In this document: positions 8,934 to 17,923 of the stretch, one piece after another | Position numbering within the stretch: the first letter of the stretch is position 1 | Layout: each line of letters begins with the position of its first letter | Assembly: GCF_009296175.1 (NCBI RefSeq) | Contig: NZ_VOSK01000018.1 | Location: 1-54,751, forward strand | DNA from: Microvirga tunisiensis | GTDB taxonomy: Bacteria > Pseudomonadota > Alphaproteobacteria > Rhizobiales > Beijerinckiaceae | Direction: 5' to 3' | DNA length: 54,751 nucleotides | Made by a program: the position numbers and the translations under genes | The notes under the pieces: generated by a model | Databases searched by the model: none | What the model saw: the letters and a program-made list of their open reading frames with translations, nothing else | What the model was told of the DNA's origin: nothing

Positions 8934-9764
8934 ATGGCAAAGCAACGGGTGCTGCTGACAGGTGCAACCGGTTACATCGCGGGCCAGTTGCTCCCGGACT
9001 TTCGCGAACGGTATGACTTGCGGCTCATCGACACTCGGCGGGAGAATGGAACAGGTCAGCCGATTGATGGTGTCAAGGTGCTCGATCTGCTCACGGCGAG
9101 TTCTGCGGATCTGAGCGCTATTTTCACCGGAATGGATGTGGTGGTCCACTCGGCCTACCAGCCACCGGCCGGTTCCGATCCGCAAAGCCAGTACGACGGC
9201 GAACGCCGTAACATCGATATGATGCAGCGGGTCTACCAGATGGCTCTGGACCACGGTGTACGACGAGTGGTGGCGGCCAGCACCAATCAGGCAGCGAAGT
9301 GGTACGAGCAACCCTACTTTGCTGGCCTGCGTGATCGCGTCGGTCCGGAGGATTACCCGCGACCGGACAATTTCTATGGTTGGGCCAAGGCGGCTTACGA
9401 GTCGCTCGGGTTTTTGTATGCGTGTGGCAGCCTTGGACGGAAGCTAGAGGTAATTCAACTTCGGGTTGTCGTTCCTCGGGAGATCGACGCCAGCCAGTTT
9501 GCCGATCTGCCCCGTTATCGTTACGTGCGCGAACTCGCAGGCTACATCAGCGGGCGCGATTTGCAGCAGCTATTCTGCAAATCCATTGAGACGTCTCGGA
9601 TCGACGATGAGTACGGTGTGCCATTTCATATCTTCTACGGGGTTTCCAACAACGCCCGCAAGTTCTGGAGCATCACCAATGCGCGTCGGGTGATTGACTA
9701 TCAGCCACAGGACGACTCTGAGATGCGTTTCGCTGCCGATATCGCTCGGTTGATGAGCCATTGA
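8934..9764 (+). CDS. NAD-dependent extended SDR, uronate-dehydrogenase-like
   Basis: A 276-residue Rossmann-fold oxidoreductase. The ATG at 8934 follows AAGGAG; a TTG two codons earlier is less likely. The N-terminal TGATGYIAGQ is the dinucleotide-binding loop, and YGWAK supplies the catalytic Tyr-Lys pair. The C-terminal stretch YGVSNNARKFW and the position of SGRDLQQL resemble uronate dehydrogenases, which oxidise aldoses or uronic acids to lactones. Next to abfA this could oxidise a released sugar acid or arabinose. The fold is secure; the substrate is inference. Confidence 0.75.
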   Translation: MAKQRVLLTGATGYIAGQLLPDFRERYDLRLIDTRRENGTGQPIDGVKVLDLLTASSADLSAIFTGMDVVVHSAYQPPAGSDPQSQYDGERRNIDMMQRVYQMALDHGVRRVVAASTNQAAKWYEQPYFAGLRDRVGPEDYPRPDNFYGWAKAAYESLGFLYACGSLGRKLEVIQLRVVVPREIDASQFADLPRYRYVRELAGYISGRDLQQLFCKSIETSRIDDEYGVPFHIFYGVSNNARKFWSITNARRVIDYQPQDDSEMRFAADIARLMSH

Positions 9765-10386
9765 AACCGAGAGGTCGGATTGCTTCGGTAGGGAATACCT
9801 CCCGGACATTGCCGGACCGCAAGGAAAAGCGGAGCGACCATCACAGGACAGGGTCATATCATCGCCTAGACACACAGCCTAGTGCAGGGCTCAAGCAGAG
9901 ATTCCTTGTAAAATTCCGTCTCCGGAACTCCCTCTGTGTATCCGGAAGGTCTCCTTTCGGCATGAGGCCGAAGTCGATCGAATGTCCGCATTCGCGCGGT
10001 GAGCGGACATCTCCACGGCCGCGCCAAGGATCGTCCTTGACCCCAACCGGATCTTCGAAGGTCCCTAACCCATGCAGTATTCCATGATTAAAGAGTCCTA
10101 TTCCCCTGTTGGCTCCCGTTTAGTAGACGCGATCCTAAAGAGGGGGCCATCCGGGCCACCACTGCGAAATAAGGGGTGCCTTTGGAGCATTTGCCGCCCG
10201 GTGCCATGAGGATTGAGGGCGCTTGGGATCCCTCCTAGAGCCATCCCGATTGACAAACAACAGACATCCCGGCTGAGCGAGGCATCTCATTCGGAGATGG
10301 CCGTCGTTCCGAGATTGATGCATTCAGCTCTAGCGGCATGCGCAATGCTCCTATCCCTAGCCAAAAACACCAGATCGGGATGGAAC
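9765..10386. other. Non-coding stretch, no supported gene
   Basis: About 620 bases between the SDR and a small secreted protein. Short open frames exist on both strands, but none has a ribosome-binding site or a recognisable protein pattern. No terminator with a clear T run was seen. It may be decayed sequence. Confidence 0.5.
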
Positions 10387-10734
10387 ATGAAGCGATTTCT
10401 TCCAGGATCACTGGCCTTGGCGTCACTTGCCGTATCCCACGGCGCACTCGGGCAGACCCCTCAGAAGGCTGTCAACGCGAACACATCGCCACCTGATTGC
10501 GCGTGGCACGTGAACTACGATCGCAATGCGGAATTGCCGGGTTACCTGACCGAACGTGGTGGAGCAAAGGTCTGCATCCTCTTCCTCGCAACGGATCAAC
10601 TCATCGATAGCGGTGCCGAAGACAAGCCGTCCACGTCTGGGGTTCCTGCATCCCAGCCTGCGAATGAGGCTGGTTCCGCGCACCCCCGGCACGAATCCAC
10701 CGCCCGGCTCGGTTTGTCACGAACTATCCGTTAA
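10387..10734 (+). CDS. Small secreted protein of unknown function
   Basis: A 115-residue frame starting MKRFLPGSLALASLAVSHGA, which looks like a Sec signal peptide with cleavage near GALGQ. The mature part has two cysteines and a low-complexity C-terminus, with no family I recognise. The ribosome-binding site is weak. It is convergent with the interrupted permease gene. It could be a real lineage-specific periplasmic protein or a chance frame. Confidence 0.4.
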   Translation: MKRFLPGSLALASLAVSHGALGQTPQKAVNANTSPPDCAWHVNYDRNAELPGYLTERGGAKVCILFLATDQLIDSGAEDKPSTSGVPASQPANEAGSAHPRHESTARLGLSRTIR

Positions 10735-10754
10735 CCGATCGCCTCCAACGTCTG

Positions 10755-11393
10755 CTACATCGGCAGGATCCAAGGTACCACGATCACGCAAACGATAAGG
10801 ACGAGGATGGAGAAAGGCACGCCAAGCCTTATGAAGTCTCCGAACGAATAATTCCCCGGACCAACCACCAGGGTGTTCACCGGAGACGAGACAGGCGTCA
10901 TGAAAGCGGTTGAGGCAGCCAAGGCCACGATCATGGCAAAAGGATACGGCGAAGCGTTCAGATCCTTGGCCACCGCAAGGGCGACCGGCGCCATCAGGAC
11001 CGCGGTCGCGGTGTTGGAGATGAACATGCCGAGCAGCGCGGTTATGAGGAAGAGGGCTCCGAGGATCACACGGGGCCCGGATTCGCTGATGAGCGTCATG
11101 AGGGCATCAGCGGCCAAGTCCACTCCCCCGGTCCTCTGCAACGCGATCGAGAACGGCAGCATGCCAACGATGAGCACAATCGTCTTCCAGTCGATCGAGC
11201 GATAGGCGCTGGGAAGATCGATGCACCCCAATAGCCCCATCAGCAGGCACCCGATCAACGCGGCATGTACGTTCGGAATGACGCCGCTGATCATCAGCCC
11301 GACGACGAGCGCTAGGCAAGCAACCGCTTGAACGGCCTTTCCGGGGACTGGGAGAACTTCGTCGAGTTCCGCGGGGAGTCGGATAATTCTCTG
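10755..11393 (-). pseudogene. C-terminal fragment of SLC13-type permease, split by an insertion sequence
   Basis: The last 212 codons of a divalent-anion/Na+ symporter-type permease (SLC13/DASS). It starts in mid-protein at [13 protein letters not shown] and carries the second transport half, including [11 protein letters not shown] and [15 protein letters not shown], two conserved family stretches. The N-terminal fragment lies at 12932-14125, beyond the insertion. Joining the two at the 10-bp inverted repeats keeps the frame and gives 610 residues, exactly the length of the intact paralogue at 20084-21916. Without a start of its own it is probably not functional. Confidence 0.85.
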
Positions 11394-11403
11394 ATGTTCG
11401 TTG
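11394..11403 (+). repeat. IS inverted repeat, 3' side
   Basis: ATGTTCGTTG, an exact inverted copy of 12922-12931. It marks the transposase-downstream end of the element. Confidence 0.7.
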
Positions 11404-11714
11404 TCAATGAGCTTGGACGTGGGAGTGCGATCCCAGGGCGGGAGCCGGGTGTGGCAGGATGGAGCGATTGTGCAGGGCTGGCGGCAGAGCTGCAAGACGA
11501 CGGTTGAGCCAACTCTGATGCGCGGGTTGGTCACCGCATTTCCGTGTGTTCGTCCGGGGCTGCCTCGATCTGCCAGCGGGCGTCGATGAAGGCTCATCGG
11601 CCACACAATTCTCTCAAGGATTCCCCACCGAGGCCCTGCCGCCGGCGCTGCGCAACCGCAGATGTCAGTCCAAACTGATAAGGCCCTCCGCAATGACCGT
11701 GAGCGCGTTCGGCT
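11404..11714 (-). other. Long 3' non-coding flank of the IS, candidate bridge-RNA locus
   Basis: About 310 bases after the transposase stop and before the inverted repeat, with no recognisable protein. IS110-family transposases use a structured RNA from a non-coding end to pair donor and target DNA. In the IS1111 subgroup that RNA comes from the 3' flank. Position and length fit, but I have not folded the sequence or matched its loops to the target. Confidence 0.3.
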
Positions 11715-12833
11715 TTATGCGGCCGAGCGCGGCTCGATCTCACGCCCGATGGCCCAGAGGAAGGCTGCCATCTCCCGTGCGATCGCGGTGGTGACCACGG
11801 TCTGGCGCTTGCCAGCGGCCATCAGCCGCCGATAGCGCGCGCACAGCCGCACCTGTGCCTTCCAGGCAATCGCCCGCACGGCCGCTGGCAAGCCCTCCTG
11901 GCGCTCCTGCAGCAAGCGGCTCATCCGGGCCGGAAAGCGATAGGTCCAGGCACCTTCAATGAGAACCCGACGCACTCTCGCGTTGCCCGCTTTGGTGATG
12001 CGGCCCCGCCGCACCCGCTCGCCGGTCGAGCTCTCGCACGGCACCAGGCCGAGATAGGCCATCAGCTGCCGCGGGCTGTCGAAGCGGCGCACATCGCCGA
12101 TCTCGGCCACAAAGGTGACGGCGGTCAGCAGCGCCACGCCGCGCAGGGCCTGATACGCCTCGACCACCGGCGCCATCGACCAGGTCGCAACCACCTCAGC
12201 GACTTGCTGGGTCAGCCGGTCCAGGCGGGCTTCGGCCTCCTCGATCGCCTGCCGGTACTCGCGCAGGACCAGATACTGAGCCGAATGCTCGAAGACGAGC
12301 TCCGCAAGCCAGCGGGCATGCGCCTGGGTCCACGGTCTGCGGCCGGGAAAGATCCGCCCATGACGCAGCAGGAAGGATTGCAGATGCTGGCGCTTCTCGC
12401 GCAGATCTTCCATCGCTGCCTCCCGCGCCCGCACCAGCTCGCGCACCGCCTCATGGCCCGGATCCGGCACCCAGATGGCAGTCAGCTCGCCGGCCCGGTG
12501 CAGCCGGGCCAGGGTGAGGGCATCGCGCCGGTTGGTCTTGACGCGCTCGCCCGGACGCTTGGGGATGAGCGACGGCGCGATGACGGCACACTCATGTCCC
12601 AGAGCCGCGATCTGGCGCTGCAGGCCATAGCCGGTGGGGCCGGCCTCGTAGCAGAACAACAATTCGCCGTGCCGGCTCGCCAGCTTGTGGACCAGGCGCC
12701 GCATCGCCTCGGGGGTATTGTCGATCTCGCCGAGAAAGCGGATCTCTCCCTGGCGGCCGTCCTCGGCCACGGCGACGGAGATCTTCAGTTTGGAGGTATC
12801 CAGACCGACAAACACTTTGCTCTTCTGCTGCAT
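11715..12833 (-). CDS. IS110-family transposase (DEDD type)
   Basis: A 372-residue recombinase. The N-terminal RuvC-like DEDD domain shows Asp12 in FVGLDTSK, Glu63 in CYEAGPTG and Asp104 in KTNRRDALTLARL. The C-terminal transposase-20 domain has RQLMAYLGLVPCESSTGE, with the Ser268/Ser269 pair where the family has its catalytic serine, followed by a KAGNARVRR helix. Length is normal and the frame is intact, so the copy may still be active. It lies inside an SLC13 permease gene in the same orientation as that gene. Confidence 0.93.
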   Translation of the reverse strand: MQQKSKVFVGLDTSKLKISVAVAEDGRQGEIRFLGEIDNTPEAMRRLVHKLASRHGELLFCYEAGPTGYGLQRQIAALGHECAVIAPSLIPKRPGERVKTNRRDALTLARLHRAGELTAIWVPDPGHEAVRELVRAREAAMEDLREKRQHLQSFLLRHGRIFPGRRPWTQAHARWLAELVFEHSAQYLVLREYRQAIEEAEARLDRLTQQVAEVVATWSMAPVVEAYQALRGVALLTAVTFVAEIGDVRRFDSPRQLMAYLGLVPCESSTGERVRRGRITKAGNARVRRVLIEGAWTYRFPARMSRLLQERQEGLPAAVRAIAWKAQVRLCARYRRLMAAGKRQTVVTTAIAREMAAFLWAIGREIEPRSAA

Positions 12834-12921
12834 GGCTCGTCCCCTGTGCGGGAGGCTCGGCGCCGGCCCATCCAGCGCAACCCTCGCTCATCGCATAGTG
12901 TGGACGAGCCACCTCCGCCGG

Positions 12922-12931
12922 CAACGAACAT
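12922..12931 (-). repeat. IS inverted repeat, 5' side
   Basis: CAACGAACAT on the plus strand, the reverse complement of 11394-11403. It lies about 90 bp upstream of the transposase start. Confidence 0.7.
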
Positions 12932-14125
12932 ACGGTCTGCCAGGTCCTCATCGTCCGACCGAAGTTGCTCGATGTCGCTCCAGGTCCCGACGAGCAGGAG
13001 CATGTCGCCAACCTCGAGCCTTTCGTTGACGAGACTTCGGTCGTGCACGATACGGCCTCGCCTGAGGCCAATGGCCGAAAGTCCGAAGCGACTCCGGAAA
13101 TGCGCTTCGAGCACCGAGCGTCCAACCAGATCAGACGATGGCGGTACGATGACTTCCGCCAATCCGATTTCCTGCGAACGATCGCTGAAGTAGGTCCCCT
13201 CCAGCGGCAACTCCTCAAGGAGGAAATCGTCCCGAATGGACTGGACGTCCCTGCTGTTCGGGAGCAAGTCGATCAGCAGGACATCGTCGACCCTGATTTC
13301 CATTTTTGCGGTCGGCCGGAGAAGTTCCCTCGAGAAGTTGCGGCTTCTCTCTATGGCGATAATGTTTGCCCCGGATGAGCCGCGCAGGTTGAGTTCCTCC
13401 AAGGTCTTGCCGGCGAGCGGGGAGCGGTCCGTCACGAGAAGACGATATTCGCGGTTCGCGAGGCCATACTCGTCGACCCACATTGCGAATGTCGGCCGGT
13501 TGGCGGTCTTCGCCCGATGTTTAGCCGGCAACCAGCGTCGCGCGAACGCCATGTAGATGATGCCCAGCACCAGGATGGGCATGCCGAAAGGCGTGAAGCT
13601 GAAGAACGAGAAGCCCGCGATGCCGTGACGCTCGAGTTCGCTGTTGACCACGAGGTTCGGTGCTGTTGCGACCAGTGTCGTCATCCCGCTGATCAGGGCC
13701 GCGAAGCTGATCGGCATCATCAATCGGCCGGGCGGGATGCCAGTGCCTTGGGCGATCCGCAGCGCAACGGGGATGAAGATTGCAGTCACGGCAGTCGAAC
13801 TCATGGTCGCTCCGAGTGCGCAGACGACCGTCATCAGAAGAGTCGTCAAGCGCAGTTCGTTAGCCCCGGCCTTCGTGGTCAGCCAGTCGCCGAGCCCCTG
13901 AGCCACGCCTGTTCGCACCAGTCCCTCTCCGATCACGAACAGGGCGGCAATCAGGACAATGTTGGGATCGCTGAAGCCTGCGAGCGCTTCCTGCATCGTG
14001 AGTACGCCTGTCAGGGGCAGCGCCGTGAGCATGATCAGCGCCACGGCGTCCAGGCGAGGCTTGTTGATGGCGAACATCACGATCGCGGCGGCAAGCAGGC
14101 CAAGGATGACAGCAAGTTCGGACAT
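12932..14125 (-). pseudogene. N-terminal fragment of SLC13-type permease, split by an insertion sequence
   Basis: The first 398 codons of an SLC13/DASS permease, starting at the ATG at 14125 (MSELAVILGLL); an upstream GTG at 14143 is less likely. It has the first membrane half (SSTAVTAIFIPVALRIAQ, ATAPNLVVNSEL) and two cytoplasmic TrkA-C (RCK_C) domains (about residues 205-285 and 300-380). The frame runs past DLADR into the IS, giving a non-native tail that ends at 12785. The TrkA-C domains suggest ligand- or nucleotide-controlled gating in the intact protein. The truncated form lacks the second transport half. Confidence 0.85.
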
Positions 14126-14447
14126 TCCAGGATTTCTTCGCACGACCGATCGTTACGCTGCGGAGCGCCAGATTGGGTCGTCTCAGGGCTGACGGCAACC
14201 AAATTCTAGCGGCGTACGCCTCAACGGGGCGCTCGGCACGCTAATGGGACGCGAGGCTAAGCAACCCACCCTCATGGTCATTCTGGAACAGGCAATCCAC
14301 TCCTGATTGCACAATCCTCTTCCCGACGAGGGACCGGAACATCACCATGAGGAGTGTTGTAACCCTTCCCGCCATCCGTTCACGTACCCTTCTGATGGAC
14401 GCTCTCCCAGAGCGACCCACGTCCCGAGACTGTGTCGGCGCTCAGGG
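14126..14447. other. Non-coding region between the antiporter operon and the broken permease
   Basis: About 320 bases without a supported gene. On the minus strand, after the antiporter stop, there is a small GCTCT-GGG-AGAGC hairpin but no T run. No promoter was confidently seen for the permease. Confidence 0.45.
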
Positions 14448-17400
14448 TCAACCTCCGGCCCATAGCCCCGCGAGTCCGGTGCTCGTGACATAGATGACCA
14501 GGAAATAGAACAGCACATACAGGGCATAGGTCTGACCGTTCCCGGAATAGACTCCTCGGGCCAAATCCGCTGCGGCAAGCGTGCCGTCCGCGATGCTCCG
14601 CCAGAAGACGATAGCGACAGGGGGCGATGCGAAGCCGATGATGGGGCGATAGAAGGCGAAGAACTGACGAAGATCGACGACATTCCGCTGGTCGCCAGAA
14701 TATGCGAGCCAGGCGATCAGTCCGAGGACAGCCGCGATGGTGACGGCTCCAATCATGATCGGCGTCGGATTCCAGTAGCCATAGATCGTCTCCAGGGACA
14801 TCCCCTCCCAGACCAGCGTCGAGGCGAATTGCGGGTCGATTGCAGCGGAAACGGGATCCATCAGCAATTTCGGGTAGAGTGAAAGAACGAGGATACCCGC
14901 GATCAGCACGAGTTGCGGAAGGAGGAGAGCCGTTGGCGCCTCCCTGACTTTCACGTGCTCACCCCTATACGGCCCAAGGAAGAGGCCGCTGACGAGACGG
15001 ATCATGTAGAGGAAGCCAAGGAAGGTCGCCACGAGCCCGGCGACGGCGAGAAAGTGCCAGCCCTTCTCCGTCATGGCGCTCAACAGCAACCACTTGCCAC
15101 CAAAACCCATCAGTGGCGGCAGACCCGACATCGAAATGACGGCGACGAGCACGATGGCGAATGTCATCGGCATGGTGCGGGCAAGCCCACCTGTTTCCGC
15201 GAAGCTGCGCGTACCCGTGCGCAAGGTGATCCCGGCGACCGCGAGGAAGAGAATTCCCTTCACCATCATGTGGTTCGCGACGAGATAGAGCGCGGTCACC
15301 CAACCGAGATGGCTCATCAGGGCCGTAGCGGTGATGATGTAGCCGAGCTGGCTCATGCTGGAGAGCGCGAGGAGGCATTTGAAATCGGTCTGCTGGAGCG
15401 CCATCAACGCACCGGCAATAGTCGTCAGCATGCCGAGCCAGGCCATTGCATGCGCGAGCTCCAGTCCGACCTCGGACCGGATCGCGAGGTAGGTTCCCAT
15501 GAGCAGACCGAAGACCGCAACCTTGCTGATTACGCCGGAGAGCATTGCGGTGAAATCGTCGTCCGCCTCGGAATAGGCTCCGGGCAGCCAGACGTGCACG
15601 CCGATCGCACCCGCCTTGACCAGGAAGCCGGCCGCGAGGAATGCGAAAGCTACGCTGGCGTCCGGGCCGCTCGTCATCAGCGCATTCAGGCTGGTCGAGC
15701 CGCTGACCGCGGCGATACCGGCAAAACCAGCCAGCACAAGGAAGGCAGACAGCAAAGAGAACAGCAGGAAGCCCAGAACATGCGGCCCCGCACCCCGGCC
15801 CTTCGCGATCAGGAAACAGGTCGACAGGGTCACGATCTCCCAACTGAAGAAGAACTCCAGGCTCGTGGACGATCGAAGCAGCGCCTGGATCGAAAGCAGG
15901 AGGATCGCCAGCATCGGATAGTAGCCAGGGCGTTCATCAACCCTGTAGAGGCCCGCCGCGGCAATGACGAGGCTGCCGGCGAGGAGCAGGATCGCGAAGA
16001 GCCAGGCAAGGCCCTGGGCGGCTTGCGCCAGGAGACTACCGGCGACAAGGACGACAGCAAGCATCAGCAAGCCCTTTGCCCGGCCTGGCATGCGGTCGAG
16101 CGCATGGAGAACGAGGCCGGCAAGGAGCGGGACGAACATCCAGGGTGCGCCTGCTCCCGAGGCGCGCGCCGCGACATAGCCGGAGATGCACAGAAGGAGC
16201 GCGACGGCCACGATCGAAAACAACGCGGCGGCCGATGGCATGTCGGTCGGGCCGTTATCCTGCGTGCAGAGGGCGCGGGTGAACCAGCGGAACATATACG
16301 CTGCTTCCAGCAGCGAGCCGCATAGGATCAGCGCGACCCAAGGCAGCTTGGCAGCGCTGGTCAGTTGCATGACAAGTGCCCATTTGGCCCAGAATCCGGG
16401 GAATGGTGGCAGTCCGGCGATGGCCACGAGGAAGAGGGTCAGCAGCCCCGCGAGGAGCGGGCGACCGGCGAGGCCGACAGCTTGGTCGAGATCGCGCTGC
16501 CGGATCACGGCGGCGATCCAGAAGAGTCCGGCCTTGGCGAGAAGATGATTCAGGAACAGGCCACCCACCACCAGCGGAATCGATGCCACTGCGCCGACCT
16601 GATGCAGAAGCGCCAGTCCGAGGAGGAGCAGGCCCATTTGCCCGATCGACGAATAGCCGAGAAGCCGCTGGATATTGGACTGCTTCAGACCGATCAGGTT
16701 GGAGAAAAGGAACGTGGCTCCGCCCGAGACAGCGAGGATGGGGAGCTGGTCCTCAAAGAGGGGGAGCAGTTTCACGAGCGAGAAGAATACGCCAGCGGAG
16801 ACACCGACGGAGATCATCGCGACGATGCCGCTCGGGGCGGTTTCATAGACGTCGAGTCCCCAGCCATTGGCGGGGAAAGGCTTCAGTTCGATGACCAAGC
16901 AGGACAGGACGAGAAGGAGCGCCGCCTCGCCGACGGGCCCCGTGACGTCGGACCGGGCGGCAACGAGCGCATCGATGCTGAGACTGCCGACGGCCAGGTA
17001 AAGCAAGCCGGTGCCGAGCAGGAAGAACGACGACGCGATGACCGTCGCCATGATGAACTTGAACGCCGCCCCCAACGCGGCCGGTGTGCGCTCGAGCCCG
17101 AGAAGTCCATAGGTCGCGATGGAGACGATCTCCAGGAAGACGAAGAGATTGAAAAGGTCCCGGGTCATCACCATGCCGTTGATGCCCATGGTGAGGCCCA
17201 GGTAGAGCAGCAGCGCCGCGTAGTTGCCGCGCAGCCGATCCCAAAGATGCAGCGCTCCAAGGATGGCCACGACATTGACGCTTGCGGCGACAAATCCCTC
17301 GGCCAGGCCAAAGCGCAGACTGATCGAGACGGGCGGCAACGATCCTGCCGTGAGGACATCGATGGGCGGCTCGCCAGCGAGAATGCGCAGCAGCGAAACG

Positions 17401-17546
17401 CCGCTGATGACCCCAATTCCGACGAGTGCGACGAAGAAGCCGGCGGACAGCCAGGCGTTGCCGATCCGGACGAGCAGCGGAATGACGAATCCGCCACCCA
17501 GACCGAGAAGGAAGATGTTGAGCGGATGGAACAGGCTCGCTACCAT
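14448..17546 (-). CDS. Double-module cation/proton antiporter subunit (two MrpD/NuoN-like modules fused)
   Basis: A 1032-residue integral membrane protein starting at the ATG at 17546 (MVASLFHPLN). Two antiporter modules of the complex-I/Mrp type occur in tandem. Module 1 (about 1-480) has Glu139 in VFLEIVSIATYGLL, Lys222, Lys338 in NHLLAKAGLFW and Lys388 in GFWAKWAL. Module 2 (about 540-960) has Glu570 in FSWEIVTLSTC, Lys644 in FLVKAGAIGVHVWLP, Lys763 and Lys818 in GFGGKWLL. These match the glutamate and lysines of the proton path, spaced about 430 residues apart. Single modules are usually ~500 residues, so this is a fusion. No separate MrpA-type large subunit is present, so module 1 or 2 may stand in for it. 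It overlaps the upstream MrpC-like gene by 7 nt. Confidence 0.88.
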   Translation of the reverse strand: MVASLFHPLNIFLLGLGGGFVIPLLVRIGNAWLSAGFFVALVGIGVISGVSLLRILAGEPPIDVLTAGSLPPVSISLRFGLAEGFVAASVNVVAILGALHLWDRLRGNYAALLLYLGLTMGINGMVMTRDLFNLFVFLEIVSIATYGLLGLERTPAALGAAFKFIMATVIASSFFLLGTGLLYLAVGSLSIDALVAARSDVTGPVGEAALLLVLSCLVIELKPFPANGWGLDVYETAPSGIVAMISVGVSAGVFFSLVKLLPLFEDQLPILAVSGGATFLFSNLIGLKQSNIQRLLGYSSIGQMGLLLLGLALLHQVGAVASIPLVVGGLFLNHLLAKAGLFWIAAVIRQRDLDQAVGLAGRPLLAGLLTLFLVAIAGLPPFPGFWAKWALVMQLTSAAKLPWVALILCGSLLEAAYMFRWFTRALCTQDNGPTDMPSAAALFSIVAVALLLCISGYVAARASGAGAPWMFVPLLAGLVLHALDRMPGRAKGLLMLAVVLVAGSLLAQAAQGLAWLFAILLLAGSLVIAAAGLYRVDERPGYYPMLAILLLSIQALLRSSTSLEFFFSWEIVTLSTCFLIAKGRGAGPHVLGFLLFSLLSAFLVLAGFAGIAAVSGSTSLNALMTSGPDASVAFAFLAAGFLVKAGAIGVHVWLPGAYSEADDDFTAMLSGVISKVAVFGLLMGTYLAIRSEVGLELAHAMAWLGMLTTIAGALMALQQTDFKCLLALSSMSQLGYIITATALMSHLGWVTALYLVANHMMVKGILFLAVAGITLRTGTRSFAETGGLARTMPMTFAIVLVAVISMSGLPPLMGFGGKWLLLSAMTEKGWHFLAVAGLVATFLGFLYMIRLVSGLFLGPYRGEHVKVREAPTALLLPQLVLIAGILVLSLYPKLLMDPVSAAIDPQFASTLVWEGMSLETIYGYWNPTPIMIGAVTIAAVLGLIAWLAYSGDQRNVVDLRQFFAFYRPIIGFASPPVAIVFWRSIADGTLAAADLARGVYSGNGQTYALYVLFYFLVIYVTSTGLAGLWAGG

Positions 17547-17911
17547 TTCGACTCCGTGAACGCACCGATGTCGAAGGTCTTCCTGGCCGAATGGAGACGG
17601 ACCGCATAAGCGAGCATGATGGCCGTCACCGCGAAGCCGATGACGATGGCCGTCACCACCAACGCGGAAGGGATGGGGTCGATCGCACGTCCTGCCTCGG
17701 CCGGGCCGAGCGCACGGTCGATGATCGGTGCCGTGCCGCCGGTCACATAGCCGGTTGCAACGATGACGATATGGAGTCCGGTGCCGAACAGGGTGAACCC
17801 GATGATGATGCGAAGCAGATGGCGATGGATCAGGATGCCGCAGAGGCCGATCAGGACGAGCCCGAAGCCCGTGATCAGCAGGATGGAGGACACCGGTAGG
17901 ATCGTTGCCAT
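17540..17911 (-). CDS. mrpC: MrpC/NuoK-like antiporter subunit
   Basis: A 123-residue protein with three hydrophobic segments, typical of MrpC/MnhC and NuoK. The middle segment LLRIIIGFTLFGTGLHIVIV and the last one with ALVVTAIVIGFAVTAIML carry the family pattern. It should sit beside the antiporter modules in the membrane. It overlaps the next gene by 7 nt and follows mrpB by 12 nt. Confidence 0.88.
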   Translation of the reverse strand: MATILPVSSILLITGFGLVLIGLCGILIHRHLLRIIIGFTLFGTGLHIVIVATGYVTGGTAPIIDRALGPAEAGRAIDPIPSALVVTAIVIGFAVTAIMLAYAVRLHSARKTFDIGAFTESKW

Positions 17912-17923
17912 GGACTCGATCGC

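Larger units (their letters stand above)
11394..12931 (-). mobile_element. IS110-family insertion sequence, IS1111-like
   Basis: A 1538-bp element inserted in an SLC13 permease gene. The limits are inferred from 10-bp inverted repeats (ATGTTCGTTG at 11394-11403, complement at 12922-12931) that coincide with the break in the permease reading frame. The transposase gene is on the minus strand. It leaves about 98 bp of non-coding DNA on its 5' side and about 320 bp on its 3' side. Inverted repeats and a long 3' flank are features of the IS1111 subgroup. True ends may be a few bases outside the repeats, because IS1111 repeats are subterminal. No target duplication was evident. Confidence 0.8.

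Noticed and set aside
9765-10087. A 108-codon frame after the SDR gene
   Set aside because: No ribosome-binding site, no start before the SDR stop region and no protein-like composition.
12204-13193. A 329-codon frame antisense to the transposase and permease fragment
   Set aside because: It crosses the IS boundary and has no family pattern; a shadow of the minus-strand genes.
14913-16325. A 470-codon Glu/Arg/Gln-rich frame antisense to the fused antiporter gene
   Set aside because: Such charged composition is the usual antisense reading of a membrane protein gene; no start signal.
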